From an uncultured Eubacteriales bacterium (GTDB lineage: Bacteria; Bacillota; Clostridia; Oscillospirales; CAG-272), in the NCBI GenBank assembly GCA_934401725.1, contig CAKRSS010000026.1, positions 1 to 28,816 of the forward strand: a DNA stretch of 28,816 bases, in the 5' to 3' direction. A program made the translations under genes and the position numbers. Below are positions 9,201 to 15,959 of this stretch, piece after piece (position 1 is the stretch's first letter; each line of letters opens with the position of its first letter). Below the pieces are notes generated by a model that saw only the letters and a list, made by a program, of their open reading frames with translations, did not search any database and was not told where the DNA came from.

Positions 9201-9951
9201 AGCGGTCGCGGTTCGGGGCGTCGGGCGAGAATATGCGGTCGTAGGTGAACATTGCGATGATACCCACGAAGGCGGCAATTATGAGCACAGTGCCCCAGTT
9301 GGAGCGCGAGATGTTGTAGGTGAACACCACGCTGATGATGACGGCACTCACAATGACAGGCCCCACGAGCCTCACCCTCTTGATGCAGGACAGCACAAAC
9401 ACCAGCGCGATAACGGCTATCACGAGCAGGAAAGCGAGGCGCATGTAGTATTCCGCGCCGCGCCCCTCGTTGTAGCTCACCTCGGTTATGTAGCGCGACA
9501 TGCCGTAGTACCCGAGGTTGAAAAGCCTTGTCAGCGCGACGTTTTTAGCCGTCTCGAACATGCGCGGGAACAGCTGCGCGGCCTCGCCCGAGGAAATCAC
9601 GATCACCGCCGCTGCTCCGACGAGTGCAAACGCACCGCCCGCCGCGCACCAGCGCGACAGCGCCATCGCTGAGTACACCACGACAAACAGCAGTGACACC
9701 CCGGCAAGAAATCCCGCCGAGACGTTGATTTCCTGCTGCTCGAGGCGCAGCGCGTCGCACAGGAAGTAAGCGAGTCCGAACACTGCCATGAATATTACAA
9801 ACATGCGACAGCCCATGCCCGCGATACGCGAGCCGAGATTCAGCCCCGCTCTGTCGGGCGGGCAGACCAGCGGCAGCTTATCTGCGGGAATCGTCTTTTT
9901 TTCTTTACGCCGCGGCGGACGCGGAGTTGCGTTTTTGTTTTTATCAGCCAT
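6229..9951 (-). CDS. Large transmembrane transglutaminase-like protein
   Basis: This 1240-residue membrane protein is the third gene of a MoxR-DUF58-transglutaminase module. The N-terminal third has several helices (about 40-260), then a very basic cytoplasmic segment (about 265-360, runs such as ERIRRRREERAARR), another helix (about 365-385), a large extracytoplasmic region, and one more helix near 1100 followed by a cytoplasmic tail. The papain-like transglutaminase core holds GYCTQYASALALMMRAAG (Cys862) and NAHAWVEVWYDGVGWVQYEATP (His913). The usual third residue Asp is replaced by Glu929. The ATG at 9951 follows GGGAGG; a GTG at 9960 lies in that ribosome site. It overlaps the DUF58 gene by 8 bases. 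Homologues are larger than typical TgpA proteins (about 650-750 residues); the activity (peptide bond cleavage or crosslinking at the envelope) is unknown. Confidence 0.88.
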   Translation of the reverse strand: MADKNKNATPRPPRRKEKKTIPADKLPLVCPPDRAGLNLGSRIAGMGCRMFVIFMAVFGLAYFLCDALRLEQQEINVSAGFLAGVSLLFVVVYSAMALSRWCAAGGAFALVGAAAVIVISSGEAAQLFPRMFETAKNVALTRLFNLGYYGMSRYITEVSYNEGRGAEYYMRLAFLLVIAVIALVFVLSCIKRVRLVGPVIVSAVIISVVFTYNISRSNWGTVLIIAAFVGIIAMFTYDRIFSPDAPNRDRYDSDTVLFADDERPPLPDGMLTPEAAKRERIRRRREERAARRQHKKDKTLPTVEEELDSYFGAPAKARKRSADKRKTLTPEEKLRRREADAALRRAINYDRNVATSRRAQGGFAAVGAFVMAMLILLLPALTVAGSFTTIEAIDKKMEYYREYVTALLMGDDPILDELGYQNNKDNFTPRTTDAAPRYYTGRKLMTVESQYAANVYMRGWIGTSYSNGAWNACSDDALDAYRKLYGTTLDPNEILFNLFYSIMDESVVEPKDFTSSSLSKLKYGFVAMQVNVRREKTDDALVYMPSFYRVDDVVKAARATSHGLYKYGTSEEDTDTTFVDYFDGIYTGRRFMAEHAYASVAYVTLMRTRDWYRNVADLISQFNAGYNDAYEQIEKYASRRANGRNASLDDIVGALFPEYSENLVAIEPGDESNTVFITVDYPRGRVEYKYNTVTGKMVNYRITKLTEFTMMDEETGEVTTYTLAFAPPGIDLCTRYRVLMTTEQKNALAYAYYWQYLYENFVYETYSTPYRSTSEVVRNTLRDIAAAYDAEHADKNGYKLVEAAAGRHSESADTYEARHRLVMEIVDYFKENFTYTLTPTAATDPDLDGVDNFLSVTHEGYCTQYASALALMMRAAGVPARYVEGYVACDFVRSYASDAVGRYTATVRDYNAHAWVEVWYDGVGWVQYEATPVYYDDMYVQRGGSQGGTTTRPWYDTDEEDETQNLLDSVSGSLVTAEGLVETLSDDLRFLIGGGTLRQELDAISEKVSAVREQWTALDSEYQANKDVEGYNPSTLETNLRVLDTMLTDDVITPLTDLDTRIEALKNINATVRNIAVGLLAAALVVLLVLLSDRRAKKAERARMKLVDDAAAGLDDPARRRETAHSIINWLTSLLAAYGSAPRAGEFSADYARRLEEEYLWIFGRVPTAHAEDAGTPPSLVSDTDFAAIFDAIAAEEFGNGMSDDQLREVAVFCKRMRGAAARRLSAGKRLYYHFVKKLV

Positions 9952-11566
9952 TTTCGACACCTCCCGTGAGAGTTGTGCATTCGGTGAGCGTCAATCCCTT
10001 GGAGAACAGCTGCTCACGGCAGCCCTCGATGTACAAACGGCGCAATTCGCGGTCGGCAAACCGGCTCTCGGGGTTATAGAATATGACCTCTGCCGCCCCC
10101 GCCGCACTGCCGACCGACGGCATATCGCAAAGTCTGCGAACCGCGTCGGGCGAGAGGGAGGCAGTCACGTATATCTGCTTGACGTCCTGCGCGTCGTTCA
10201 TGAGTCCGGACAGACGCGAAACGTCGTTTTCACCCGGACAGAGCGGAGCCGTGGCGAACAGGCGGAAGACGGCCTCAAAGTCGGAGAGGTCGTGCAGGGT
10301 GAAGCAGAAAACTCCGCCGTCCGCACGCCGATCAAACCATGCGAGCGTGCAGTCACCGCCGTCGCGCAGCTCTTTTTCCACCGCCGCGACGGTAAGCTCG
10401 ACGACGCCGTCGGCACAGAACTCGTTCATGTCGATGTAATCGGCATCATTTGCCAGGCGGTCGGGGTCGAACGCTGCGGACGCCGTAGCCGCCGCGGCCT
10501 CCTCGGCCTTTTGCGCGGACTTCTGCGCCGCCTTCTGTGCGGCCGCCGCGGCCGCACGCGCTACGCGCGCCATGCCTTTGCCGCGCGGGCGCTTCTCCTG
10601 AGCGTCCGCGTCGGCGTCAACGTCGCCGGAGGGCACATCTGAGGTCGTTCCGGTAGGATTTCCTGTTGTAACTCCGGTAGTAACTCCGGCCGCTCCCCCG
10701 ACTGTCGCACCGGCAGCCTCAGAGCCGCCGTCCTGCGCGAGCACGCGCGGCGCTGTCTCGGACATTTTGGGCGTCTCTGGCGCCTGTCTCGGGAAGTGCT
10801 CGGCCATGTCGCAGAAGACGAAGGTCTCACGCGAGGTACCCGAGTCGTAATTCTTCACCATAAAGTCCTCGGACTTGGAGGACAGCTTCCAGTGTATGCT
10901 CTTGAGCGGGTCGCCGTTTCGGTATTCGCGGATGTCGCTGATCTCGATTTTCTCGTAGGAATTGGGAGCCTTGCGGCTCTTGCGCGCCGAGTCCGACACC
11001 GCGCCCGCCTGGCTTATGTCCGTGTGCAGTCTGCGCGGCAGGACGCTGACCGTCTCGGTCTCGCCGACATCTATGCGCAGACGGAACATGCGGAAAAAGT
11101 CGTAGACATACAGGCAGTCCACGCCGATGGAATACTGCCCGCGGAAGGGGAATCTGACGGTGTTGTTTACCGTATAGTCCGCGCGCGGCGACATGGCCAG
11201 CTTTACCGTGCGCCGGGCACAGCGGACGCTGTCCCGCTCGGGCAGATACAGCATGGCGTCGACGAACGGATAGGGTATTATCCACTCGTTTATCAGGCGT
11301 ATTTTGTATTCATACGGCTGTTTTTTGGTGACCTCCGCCGACTCGGTCAGCATCTGCACCTTAAGCGCGGCGCGCGCGGTGAGCACGTAGATAAGCGAGC
11401 CGAGCGGCAGGAAAAACGCAAACGAGAACAGTATATTCGACGCTCTCGAGCGCAGCGCCTGCGTAAATATCAGCGCGCCGATAAGCAGCACGACGTAGAG
11501 CGCGAAATTTGAGGTCAGCACGAATTTTCTCCGGCTTCTGCCGGTGTTTGAGCCATTATCCTTCAT
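9944..11566 (-). CDS. DUF58 domain protein of the MoxR module
   Basis: The 540-residue protein starts with a basic stretch and two hydrophobic helices (about 18-36 and 44-63), then a beta-rich domain. The DUF58 signature IREYRNGDPLKSIHWKLSSK is clear in the middle (about 212-231), followed by a VWA-like strand TFVFCDMAEHF. A low-complexity insert rich in Ala, Gly and Thr (about 258-355) interrupts the C-terminal VWA-like region and is unusual. It starts 15 bases after the moxR-like gene with only a weak GGCGG ribosome site, and its last 8 bases overlap the transglutaminase gene, which implies coupled expression. DUF58 proteins are thought to work with MoxR ATPases, perhaps as metal-dependent assembly partners; this is family-level knowledge, not shown here. 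Confidence 0.9.
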   Translation of the reverse strand: MKDNGSNTGRSRRKFVLTSNFALYVVLLIGALIFTQALRSRASNILFSFAFFLPLGSLIYVLTARAALKVQMLTESAEVTKKQPYEYKIRLINEWIIPYPFVDAMLYLPERDSVRCARRTVKLAMSPRADYTVNNTVRFPFRGQYSIGVDCLYVYDFFRMFRLRIDVGETETVSVLPRRLHTDISQAGAVSDSARKSRKAPNSYEKIEISDIREYRNGDPLKSIHWKLSSKSEDFMVKNYDSGTSRETFVFCDMAEHFPRQAPETPKMSETAPRVLAQDGGSEAAGATVGGAAGVTTGVTTGNPTGTTSDVPSGDVDADADAQEKRPRGKGMARVARAAAAAAQKAAQKSAQKAEEAAAATASAAFDPDRLANDADYIDMNEFCADGVVELTVAAVEKELRDGGDCTLAWFDRRADGGVFCFTLHDLSDFEAVFRLFATAPLCPGENDVSRLSGLMNDAQDVKQIYVTASLSPDAVRRLCDMPSVGSAAGAAEVIFYNPESRFADRELRRLYIEGCREQLFSKGLTLTECTTLTGGVENG

Positions 11567-11581
11567 GCACAGCCGCCAGTC

Positions 11582-12568
11582 TTATCGCTTGCCGTGGTAG
11601 GGAACGTCGGTCGTGCGGAGTATTTCGTTCAGCACGTCGTCGGTGCTCTGGTTGGCCAGCTTGGCCTCCTGACGGAGCATGAGTCGGTGCGCCACCGCCG
11701 TGCGGAAGAGCGAGCCGATGTCGTCCGGCAGAACGTAGTCGCGTCCGCGGATGAAGGCGTAGGCCTGGGCGAGCCGCATGAGCGCGACGGAGGCGCGGGG
11801 ACTTGCGCCAAGCGCAAGCTTTGAGCTCTTGCGCGTAGCCGTGATGAGCGTGACGATGTAGCGGTAGAGCTGTTCGTCTATGCGTATGCCCGCGACAAAG
11901 CGGCGCAGCTCCCTAACCTCCTCGACCGACAGCTTTGACTCGACAGAGTCAAGCGGGTTAACTCCGCGACGCGCCATAAGGATGTTGACCTCCTCGTCAG
12001 CCGAGGGGTAGCCCATGCTGAGCTCAAGCGCAAAACGGTCAAGCTGAGCCTCGGGCAACGGATATGTACCGACGTAGCCGGTCGGATTCTGGGTTGCTAT
12101 GACCATGAATGGGTCGGGTATGTCATAGGTAACACCGTCGACGGTGACTCTTCCCTCCTCCATCGCCTCAAGCAGCGCCGACTGCGTCTTGGGTGAGGCG
12201 CGGTTGACCTCGTCGGCAAGCAGGAGGTTGCACATGACAAGTCCCTGACGGAACTCAAACTGCTCCTTTTGACGGTTGTAAATATTGAAGCCGGTGATGT
12301 CGGAGGCCATGACGTCAGGGGTGAACTGGGCGCGGTTGAAGCTGAGACCCGTAACTTTTGCCATAGCGGCGGCCAGCGTGGTCTTGCCGGTTCCGGGAAC
12401 ATCCTCAATCAGCACGTGCGAGCCTGAAAGCAGCGCCGTGAACAGCTGAACTATCTCGGGGCGCTTGCCGACTATGACCTTCTCAACCTCGTCAATCGCC
12501 GCGATGGTTCTTTCGTGCGCGGACTTGAAGTCAAACTCGGGAGCGCCGGAAGTTTCTTGATTTTTCAT
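11582..12568 (-). CDS. MoxR-family AAA+ ATPase
   Basis: The 328-residue ATPase is the first gene of the MoxR-DUF58-transglutaminase operon. It carries Walker A in EDVPGTGKT (about 55-63), the MoxR-typical RAQFTPDVMASDITG (79-93), Walker B LLLADE with VNRASPKTQSALLEAMEE (115-138), sensor 1 ATQNP, and the AAA lid domain with the LGASPRASVALM sensor-2 segment. A longer ORF reading exists from 12604, but the ATG at 12568 has AGAAAGG seven bases upstream and fits the family start. MoxR ATPases act as chaperones for assembling complexes, often with a VWA or DUF58 partner. The promoter at 12632-12661 precedes it. Confidence 0.95.
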   Translation of the reverse strand: MKNQETSGAPEFDFKSAHERTIAAIDEVEKVIVGKRPEIVQLFTALLSGSHVLIEDVPGTGKTTLAAAMAKVTGLSFNRAQFTPDVMASDITGFNIYNRQKEQFEFRQGLVMCNLLLADEVNRASPKTQSALLEAMEEGRVTVDGVTYDIPDPFMVIATQNPTGYVGTYPLPEAQLDRFALELSMGYPSADEEVNILMARRGVNPLDSVESKLSVEEVRELRRFVAGIRIDEQLYRYIVTLITATRKSSKLALGASPRASVALMRLAQAYAFIRGRDYVLPDDIGSLFRTAVAHRLMLRQEAKLANQSTDDVLNEILRTTDVPYHGKR

Positions 12569-12631
12569 GGTAATATCCTTTCTTGATTGGAATTGATGGC
12601 ACATGCCTCACCGGGGTTAGTTGTAAATATT

Positions 12632-12661
12632 ATTATACCACTACAATGCACACCTTTGCAA
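12632..12661 (-). promoter_or_regulatory. Sigma-A type promoter for the MoxR operon
   Basis: On the minus strand TTGCAA (12656-12661) and TATAAT (12632-12637) are spaced by 18 bases, about 64 bases before the gene. The AT-rich stretch 12662-12750 between this and the guaA promoter holds a 9-base inverted repeat (12684-12692 with 12723-12731) but nothing I can identify. Confidence 0.7.
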
Positions 12662-12750
12662 CAGTTTTTTTATCAAACGTCTGCGTTTTTTGTTATTTTG
12701 CATGAATATACGGATATTTCCGCAAAAAACGATTTTTTTGCGCCGGACGA

Positions 12751-12779
12751 TTGAAAAAGGCGGGACGATTTGCTATAAT
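12751..12779 (+). promoter_or_regulatory. Sigma-A type promoter for guaA
   Basis: TTGAAA (12751-12756), 17-base spacer, TATAAT (12774-12779) with an extended -10 TG. The leader to the ATG is only about 28 bases, so no purine riboswitch fits between promoter and gene. Confidence 0.85.
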
Positions 12780-12813
12780 AATAATTGAACAAAAAATATC
12801 AAGGAGTACCCAA

Positions 12814-14103
12814 ATGAAGCAGGATACAATAATCATCATCGACCTTGGCGGCGAGCACAACGCCATGCTCGCGCGCGAGATCCGCGCGCTGGGCGTCTAC
12901 ACCGAGATTCACCCCTACGACCTGACCGCGTCGGCGCTCGAGCGCATCCCCGGCATCAAGGGCGTAATCCTCGGAGGCGGTCCGAACAACATTGTCGACG
13001 GCGTCGCAGTTGAGCCGTCCGAGGCCATCTCGGCGCTGCCCGTACCCACGCTCAGCTTTGACCACAAAGGCTCCGCCCCCATCCCCGCGGACGACGACGC
13101 CCGCCGCGCCGTTCTCAGCGATTTTGTTTTTGACAAGTGCCACGCAAAGAAGAACTGGAACGTCCGCAACTTCATCGACGACCAGGTCGAGCTCATCCGC
13201 AGACAGGTCGGCGACGGCAAGGTTCTGCTCGCCCTCTCGGGCGGCGTTGACTCGTCCGTCGTGGCGGCGCTGCTCATCCGCGCCATCGGCAAAAACCTGA
13301 CCTGCGTGCACGTCAACCACGGACTGCTGCGCAAGGGCGAGCCCGAGCAGGTCGTGCGTGTCTTCCGCGACGAGCTGGGTGCAAACCTTGTATACGTCGA
13401 CGCGGTCGACCGTTTTCTCGACAAGCTGGCCGGTGTTTCCGACCCCGAGAAGAAGCGCAAAATCATCGGTGCCGAGTTTATCCGCGTGTTTGAGGAAGAG
13501 GCGCGCCGACTTGACGGCATAAAGTTCCTCGGCCAGGGCACCATCTACCCCGACATTCTTGAGAGCGGCTCCAAGACGGTCAAGGCCGTCAAGGCGCACC
13601 ACAACGTCGGCGGACTGCCGGACGATCTCAGGTTCGAGCTCGTCGAGCCCGTCAAGATGCTGTTCAAGGACGAGGTCCGCGCCGTCGGACGCGAACTCGG
13701 ACTGCCCGACAGCATGGTCTACCGTCAGCCCTTCCCCGGACCCGGACTCGGCGTGCGCTGCGTCGGCGCCATCACCCGCGACAGACTCAACGCCGTGCGT
13801 GAATCCGACGCCATTCTGCGCGAGGAATTTGACCGCGCGGGACTTGCCGGCAAGGTGTGGCAGTATTTCACGCTGATTCCCGACATGCAGTCGGTCGGCG
13901 TCAAGGACAACGCCCGCTACATGGGCTGGGCGGTCGTCATCCGCGCCGTCAACACCGTCGACGCCATGACCGCGACCGTCGAGCCGCTTGAATTCGCCTT
14001 CCTCGACAAGGTCACAAAGCGCATAATCAACGAAGTCAAGGGCGTCAACCGCGTGCTCTACGACCTCTCGCCAAAGCCTGTGGCGACAATTGAGTGGGAA
14101 TGA
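12814..14103 (+). CDS. guaA: GMP synthase with shortened, catalytically dead glutaminase domain
   Basis: GuaA aminates XMP to GMP using ATP and ammonia, normally drawn from glutamine by its own N-terminal class I amidotransferase. The ATP-pyrophosphatase half is complete: SGGVDSSV (142-149), CVHVNHGLLRKGE, GQGTIYPDILESG, HHNVGGLP, RQPFPGPGLGVR and the universal C-terminal ATIEWE. The protein is 429 residues instead of about 510-525. The glutaminase half is only about 115 residues: it begins normally (IIIDLGGEHNAMLAREIRA, then GVILGGGPN), but where the nucleophile elbow GxCxG should follow VPTL there is SFDHKG (81-86), and the sequence then jumps directly to the linker LSDFVFDKC. Catalytic Cys, His and Glu are all missing. 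AAGGAG lies seven bases before the ATG at 12814. It probably uses free ammonia or a separate glutaminase subunit. Confidence 0.93.
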   Translation: MKQDTIIIIDLGGEHNAMLAREIRALGVYTEIHPYDLTASALERIPGIKGVILGGGPNNIVDGVAVEPSEAISALPVPTLSFDHKGSAPIPADDDARRAVLSDFVFDKCHAKKNWNVRNFIDDQVELIRRQVGDGKVLLALSGGVDSSVVAALLIRAIGKNLTCVHVNHGLLRKGEPEQVVRVFRDELGANLVYVDAVDRFLDKLAGVSDPEKKRKIIGAEFIRVFEEEARRLDGIKFLGQGTIYPDILESGSKTVKAVKAHHNVGGLPDDLRFELVEPVKMLFKDEVRAVGRELGLPDSMVYRQPFPGPGLGVRCVGAITRDRLNAVRESDAILREEFDRAGLAGKVWQYFTLIPDMQSVGVKDNARYMGWAVVIRAVNTVDAMTATVEPLEFAFLDKVTKRIINEVKGVNRVLYDLSPKPVATIEWE

Positions 14104-14407
14104 GAACGGGCTGAGTAATGGAGTTATCTGTCCCACTCCCGAGAATTTCCCCGCAAAACGGGTAAATTCTCCGACGTTTGGCTTATGCTTGTCGAGTGGG
14201 AATGAGAACAGGCTGAGTAATGGAGTTATCTGTCCCACTCCCGAGAATTTCCCCGCAAAACGGGTAAATTCTCCGACGTTTGGCTTATGCTTGTCGAGTG
14301 GGAATGAGAACAGGCTGAGTAATGGAGTTGTCTGTCCCACTCCCGAGAATTTCCCCGCAAAACGGGTAAATTCTCCGAAGTTTGGCTTATGCTTGTCGAG
14401 TGGGAAT
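14092..14407 (+). repeat. Three 102-bp direct tandem repeats starting in the guaA 3' end
   Basis: Units start at 14092, 14194 and 14296, with the first 10 bases repeated again at 14398. They are nearly identical (a handful of substitutions). Each begins with GAGTGGGAATGAGAAC; in unit 1 the first nine bases are the last sense codons of guaA (Glu-Trp-Glu) and the next three are its stop. Each unit contains two inverted repeats: GAGTGGGA with TCCCACTC, and GAGAATTT-CCCG with CGGG-AAATTCTC around a short A-rich loop. The unit length is a multiple of three and stays open in more than one frame, but I see no ribosome site and treat it as non-coding. With the terminator beyond, this fills the 387-base gap 14104-14490. 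Confidence 0.9.
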
Positions 14408-14440
14408 AATTCCAACGTACAAACAAACAGCAAAATAACT

Positions 14441-14475
14441 GTGGCGGGGTGATTCTTCTCCCCGCCGCATTTTTA
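14441..14475 (+). terminator. Intrinsic terminator after guaA and its repeats
   Basis: GGCGGGG (14443-14449) pairs with CCCCGCC (14460-14466), loop of ten, followed by GCATTTTTA. It ends only 16 bases before the next start codon. Confidence 0.8.
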
Positions 14476-14490
14476 CCTGAGGTCACACAT

Positions 14491-14892
14491 ATGGAAATCA
14501 CAGAATACAAAAATTACAACGAGGCCGAAATCCTACGCCTGTACCGAAGTGTGGGATGGACAGCCTACACTGAGCGCCCCGAGGCACTGCGGCGCGGATT
14601 TGAAAACTCAATGCTGACGCTGGCCGCTTATGACGGCGAGCAGCTTCTCGGCATAATACGAACGGTCGGCGACGGAAACACCATTGTGTTTGTTCAGGAT
14701 ATTCTGGTGTTTCCCGAGCATCAGCGCAGGGGCGTCGGCTCCGCGCTGCTGAGGGCTGTGCTTGAAAGATACAGCCACGTACGGCAGATCGAGCTTGTAA
14801 CCGATGACACACCTAAAACCATAGCCTTTTACAAATCCATGGGTTTCCGCCCGATGTCAGAGCTCGGCTGCTGCGGATTTATGAAATGCTGA
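14491..14892 (+). CDS. GNAT-family N-acetyltransferase
   Basis: The 133-residue protein has the GNAT fold that transfers acetyl from acetyl-CoA to an amine. Strand beta-4 and the acetyl-CoA loop are clear: VQDILVFPEHQRRGVGSALLRAVLERY, with the Q/R-x-x-G-x-G/A signature QRRGVG. The C-terminal LVTDDTPKTIAFYKSMGFRPM matches the family, and the N terminus EYKNYNEAEILRLYRSVGWTAYT resembles a common Bacillota subgroup. The substrate is unknown. The ATG at 14491 has a weak TGAGG upstream; a GTG at 14449 would place the start inside the terminator and is rejected. I found no convincing separate promoter, so expression could depend on read-through from guaA or on signals in the tandem repeats. Confidence 0.88.
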   Translation: MEITEYKNYNEAEILRLYRSVGWTAYTERPEALRRGFENSMLTLAAYDGEQLLGIIRTVGDGNTIVFVQDILVFPEHQRRGVGSALLRAVLERYSHVRQIELVTDDTPKTIAFYKSMGFRPMSELGCCGFMKC

Positions 14893-14941
14893 AAAATCGC
14901 CCTCAAACCTCCCCAAACACCCCAATGTTAATACGCGTTGC

Positions 14942-14970
14942 TTGTAAGGACGGACGTTTTGCCTTACAAT
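14942..14970 (+). promoter_or_regulatory. Promoter with superimposed inverted repeat (likely operator) for XRE gene
   Basis: TTGTAA (14942-14947) and TACAAT (14965-14970) are spaced by 17 bases. The same bases form a perfect inverted repeat TTGTAAGG (14942-14949) and CCTTACAA (14962-14969), so a bound dimer would cover both promoter elements. Autorepression by the XRE protein encoded just downstream is the natural reading, but it is inference. Confidence 0.7.
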
Positions 14971-15007
14971 AGGGTTATTCCAACAACGAAAGAGAGGTTA
15001 ATACCAC

Positions 15008-15511
15008 ATGTTGAATGAAAACATCAAGGCAATAAGAAAATCAAAGGGGCTGTCGCAGGAGGAGCTGGCAATCAGGCTGAACGTCGTGCGGCAGACGGTC
15101 TCAAAGTGGGAGCAGGGGCGCTCCGTTCCCGACGCCGACCTGCTTGTCTCGCTGTCCGAAACGCTCGGGGTTCCGGTCGCGACGCTGCTCGGGGATACGG
15201 TCACCCCGCCCGAGGCCGACAGCCTCGCCGCCATCTCCGAGAAGCTCGAGGTCATCAATCTACAGCTCGCCCGCCGAAAAACGGCATTCCGAAAAGCGCT
15301 TCACTGGCTGTTTATCGCGCTGTGCGCCCTCACCGCGGCGACCTTCACAGCGCTCGTGATAGCGGGCAGTCCCTATCTCGGCTGGGATTACAGCGACCCC
15401 GAAACCGCCGTGTTCGGCGCGGCGTTCCACGTGTTTGAATATGTCTTTGTGAGGGCAGCGCCGTTTGTCCTCGCCGCCTCCATAGCCGGAATCGTCCTGA
15501 CGCGCCGCTGA
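15008..15511 (+). CDS. XRE-family transcriptional regulator with two membrane helices
   Basis: Residues 1-62 are a Cro/CI-type helix-turn-helix domain: IKAIRKSKGLSQEELAIRLNVVRQTVSKWEQGRSVPD, very close to the many Clostridia and Bacilli regulators of this form. A short linker follows, and the C-terminal half has two hydrophobic helices (about 97-120 and 145-165), so the regulator is probably membrane-attached. AGAGAGG precedes the ATG at 15008. It is a single-gene unit with its own promoter and terminator. The ligand and targets are unknown; the perfect inverted repeat over its own promoter suggests self-control. Confidence 0.92.
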   Translation: MLNENIKAIRKSKGLSQEELAIRLNVVRQTVSKWEQGRSVPDADLLVSLSETLGVPVATLLGDTVTPPEADSLAAISEKLEVINLQLARRKTAFRKALHWLFIALCALTAATFTALVIAGSPYLGWDYSDPETAVFGAAFHVFEYVFVRAAPFVLAASIAGIVLTRR

Positions 15512-15517
15512 CGCACG

Positions 15518-15556
15518 CCCCCGCTCTCTCGGATGAGAGGGCGGGGGGTTTGTTCT
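15518..15556 (+). terminator. Intrinsic terminator after the XRE gene
   Basis: CCCCCGCTCTC pairs with GAGAGGGCGGGGG (one two-base bulge) around a short loop, followed by TTTGTTCTTT. Confidence 0.8.
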
Positions 15557-15593
15557 TTGACCAACATTTTTCGAAAAAATATCAAAATACCTC

Positions 15594-15622
15594 TTGACAT
15601 ACAATACTATGCGTCGTATAAT
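15594..15622 (+). promoter_or_regulatory. Consensus promoter of the padR operon with dyad in the spacer
   Basis: TTGACA (15594-15599), a 17-base spacer and TATAAT (15617-15622) are an exact sigma-A consensus. The spacer holds an imperfect palindrome ATACTATG/CGTCGTAT (15604-15619, 6 of 8 pairs), placed where a PadR dimer could block polymerase. A consensus promoter usually needs a repressor, which fits. Confidence 0.85.
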
Positions 15623-15644
15623 ATAGCGCGTAAGGAGGTATGAC

Positions 15645-15959
15645 ATGGATATACAACTCAAACGCGGCCTGCTGGACGTCTGCGTTCTGGCTGCAATAAA
15701 GGACGAGGACTCCTACGGCTACCGCATAGTCAAGGATCTGAATCCGTACGTCGAAATCTCGGAGTCAACGCTCTACCCCATCCTGCGCAGGCTGGAGGCG
15801 GCGGAGCTGCTCACGGTCCGCACAGCCGAGCACAACGGTCGGCTGCGCAAATACTACCACATCACCCCTGCCGGGCTTGAGCGCATATCGCAGTTCCGTC
15901 AGGAATGGGACGAGATCATGGCAATCTATCAATACATCACAAGGGAGGAAAACAAATGA
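15645..15959 (+). CDS. PadR-family transcriptional regulator
   Basis: The 104-residue protein is a winged-helix PadR repressor of the short subfamily (PadR-s2 like): LKRGLLDVCVLAAIKDEDSYGYRIVKDL, ISESTLYPILRRLEAAELLTV, and RKYYHITPAGLERI, covering the DNA-binding helix and wing, with a short C-terminal dimer helix. TAAGGAGGT lies just upstream of the ATG. Its stop overlaps the next start as ATGA. PadR - DUF1700 - DUF4097 is a recurring three-gene set in Bacillota, where the regulator probably controls its own operon in response to envelope stress; that function is inferred from context. Confidence 0.95.
   Translation: MDIQLKRGLLDVCVLAAIKDEDSYGYRIVKDLNPYVEISESTLYPILRRLEAAELLTVRTAEHNGRLRKYYHITPAGLERISQFRQEWDEIMAIYQYITREENK

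Noticed and set aside
12662..12813. Guanine or other purine riboswitch before guaA
   Set aside because: The predicted transcript starts only about 28 bases before the ATG, so no aptamer fits; the AT-rich part lies upstream of the promoter.
14092..14407. Could the 102-bp repeats be a CRISPR array?
   Set aside because: Units are contiguous and nearly identical over the full length; there are no unique spacers and no cas genes.
12799..14433. 544-codon minus-strand frame over guaA and the 102-bp repeats
   Set aside because: The repeat part gives a neat 34-residue peptide repeat, but the frame continues only because guaA is GC-rich; no start signal at its 5' end.
14090..14452. 120-codon plus frame reading through the three 102-bp repeats
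   Set aside because: It would begin inside the last guaA codons without a ribosome site; the repeated peptide follows automatically from a unit length divisible by three.
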